Assembly: GCA_963556195.1 (NCBI GenBank)
Contig: OY744525.1
Span: forward strand, 47,443,648-47,507,647
Reading direction: 5' to 3'
Length of the DNA: 64,000 nucleotides
Source: Sepiola atlantica
Taxonomy: Eukaryota; Mollusca; Cephalopoda; Sepiida; Sepiolidae
A program made the translations under genes and the position numbers. The notes beneath the pieces are model-generated. The model worked only from the letters and a program-made list of their open reading frames with translations. It did no database searches and was not told where the DNA came from. Of this stretch, positions 62,858-64,000 are shown piece by piece. The stretch's first letter is position 1. Every line of letters starts with the position of its first letter.

Positions 62858-63060
62858 CAAAGAATGATCATGGAGGTCTATTATGAAAATGTTTTAAAGA
62901 AATTGAAAAAGGCATTGGTGAAAAAACGACGAGGAAAGTTGCACTGTAGACTTATTTTCAGTGCAAAACTTCACAAACAAATTCTTATAGGATAACAAAA
63001 GCTATTCTACAAGAATTTTAGGATCAATTATACTTTAGGCACCCCAGAATGAGCGACGAC
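62858..63060 (+). pseudogene. Possible mariner transposase scrap
   Basis: MEVYYENVLKKLKKALVKKR then GKLH (62871-62943) resembles the region before the second catalytic Asp of mariner-like transposases (YY...L..L...KKRPGKLH..). The conserved HDNAPAH motif that should follow is not readable. One short match only. Confidence 0.35.
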
Positions 63061-63474
63061 CAAAAGGAGACATTTTGCCTTGACACCAGTTTTTTTTTTT
63101 TTACTTCCGGTTAAATTATAAACAAAACAATACGCACACTGGCCTTTGCAGATTTTTTTTTTAATTAAAAAAGTTTTCTTTAGAAAACGTTTTATTTTTT
63201 AAAATTGGGGATTTATGAAAAAAAAATTTTAATTAAAAAATAAGTTACAAATATTTTATTAAACAAAATGTATAAACAAACAAAGTTAAACAAAAAAACA
63301 TTTAAATAAGTGGATGTTGTGTAGAGATGGTGTCACACAATTTGAAAAAGTTATTTTCTGAATGTCTTTCATGCCACAGGAATTTCTTCAGATGGGAATC
63401 CAAGTGAGATCTTCTACAACCGAACATTCGATTAGTGAAGAATAAATACTTCTAGACTGAGCCAATTTTTATTT
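63061..63474. other. No recognisable feature
   Basis: Strongly AT-rich with long A and T runs; nothing identified. Confidence 0.4.
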
Positions 63475-63585
63475 TTGTCCCAATCTAGAGTTCCCCTTTT
63501 TGGGAAGCTGGAGTTTCCTACATAAAAATCCGACATTGTGTCTAACTCTGCCCTTGTGGCAAGGCAATAAATAGGGGCACCATCT
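63475..63585 (+). mobile_element. U2-SINE tail fragment
   Basis: 'gacattgtgtctaactctgc' and 'ccttgtggcaaggcaataaa' mirror the tail at 31880-31930 (opposite strand). Confidence 0.5.
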
Positions 63586-64000
63586 ATGCAATGTTAAAAA
63601 AATATTTGTCTGTTTTGTTTGTTTATTATAAAAAGTTTTGTGAATAAAACTTTGTATTTAAAAATTTTTTATTTTAATATACTTGTAAATAAATATTTTA
63701 TACTGGCAAGATCCGTGTCCTGGCATTGCCCAGGGGGACAAATATTTAAAAAAATGATTTAACTTTTGAAAAATATCCACACAAAAGGAATTTCAAAATA
63801 AAATTTAATATTTTAGATTTTAGATGAAGGATCGCTTTCCTATATAAATTTAACGTAAAATGAGCACCCACTTCCGGGCAATTTTTTTTTTTTTCAATAT
63901 TTTAGGGAAATCAAAATTTGTGCTAGATGGAGGTATGCGTGTATTAACTAAGCTTATATTTTTTATTCTATTTCTTTTTTTAGGGTGGGTGGAATTTTTT
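63586..64000. other. No recognisable feature
   Basis: AT-rich; 'ggcaagatccgtgtcctggc' (63706-63725) is a less AT-rich island but no second copy was noticed. Confidence 0.4.

Overview
The window is repeat-dominated eukaryotic DNA with no gene that can be supported. It is AT-rich, crowded with microsatellites (long TA, AAT/ATT, GAT, GA and TTC tracts), and has no open reading frame that looks like an intact host protein. The longer open frames fall in simple repeats, in minisatellites whose period is not a multiple of three, or in decayed transposon coding sequence. The mixture seen here (tRNA-derived SINEs ending in TA runs, RTE-like LINE 3' ends with GAT/TGA tails, Penelope-like elements, Helitrons, mariner and hAT elements, palindromic MITEs) suggests an invertebrate, most likely a mollusc and plausibly a cephalopod. 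That assignment is inference; no host gene confirms it.

Layout. Positions 1-5,000: a GA tract, three palindromic elements and a LINE 3' end. 5,000-11,000: SINEs whose head resembles the 5' part of U2 snRNA (copies 5081-5404 and 6387-6762), an RTE-like LINE with an inverted YADD segment, a palindromic element and a 5S rRNA-headed SINE. 11,000-20,500: tRNA-derived SINEs, TA tracts, a 268-bp tandem duplication, large inverted repeats, pyrimidine tracts and a 1.35-kb satellite with a homogenised 32-bp core. 20,500-31,600: tRNA SINEs, several LINE remnants, a Penelope-like element junction with a hammerhead-like motif, another full U2-headed SINE, and a Helitron-like repeat family. 31,800-34,900: a 2.3-kb hAT element with an 8-bp target duplication sitting inside a U2-headed SINE and itself containing two inverted-repeat elements. 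35,000-44,500: SINEs, a broken mariner carrying both a SINE insertion and a telomere-like repeat, a LINE, and long stretches without recognisable content. 44,600-57,900: two copies of a unit carrying a 25-bp minisatellite, a second Penelope-like junction, a 712-bp non-autonomous Helitron inside an AAT microsatellite, and nested duplications. 57,900-64,000: SINEs, a purine tract that is an inverted relative of 48,560-49,200, a telomere-like repeat, a cluster of U2-SINE bodies, a LINE, a second 5S-headed SINE and a mariner scrap.

Nothing here works as an operon or pathway. The interest lies in the transposons: SINEs with two different small-RNA heads, self-cleaving-RNA-like motifs at Penelope junctions, insertions nested in one another (which gives relative ages), and microsatellites that repeatedly flank or host insertions.
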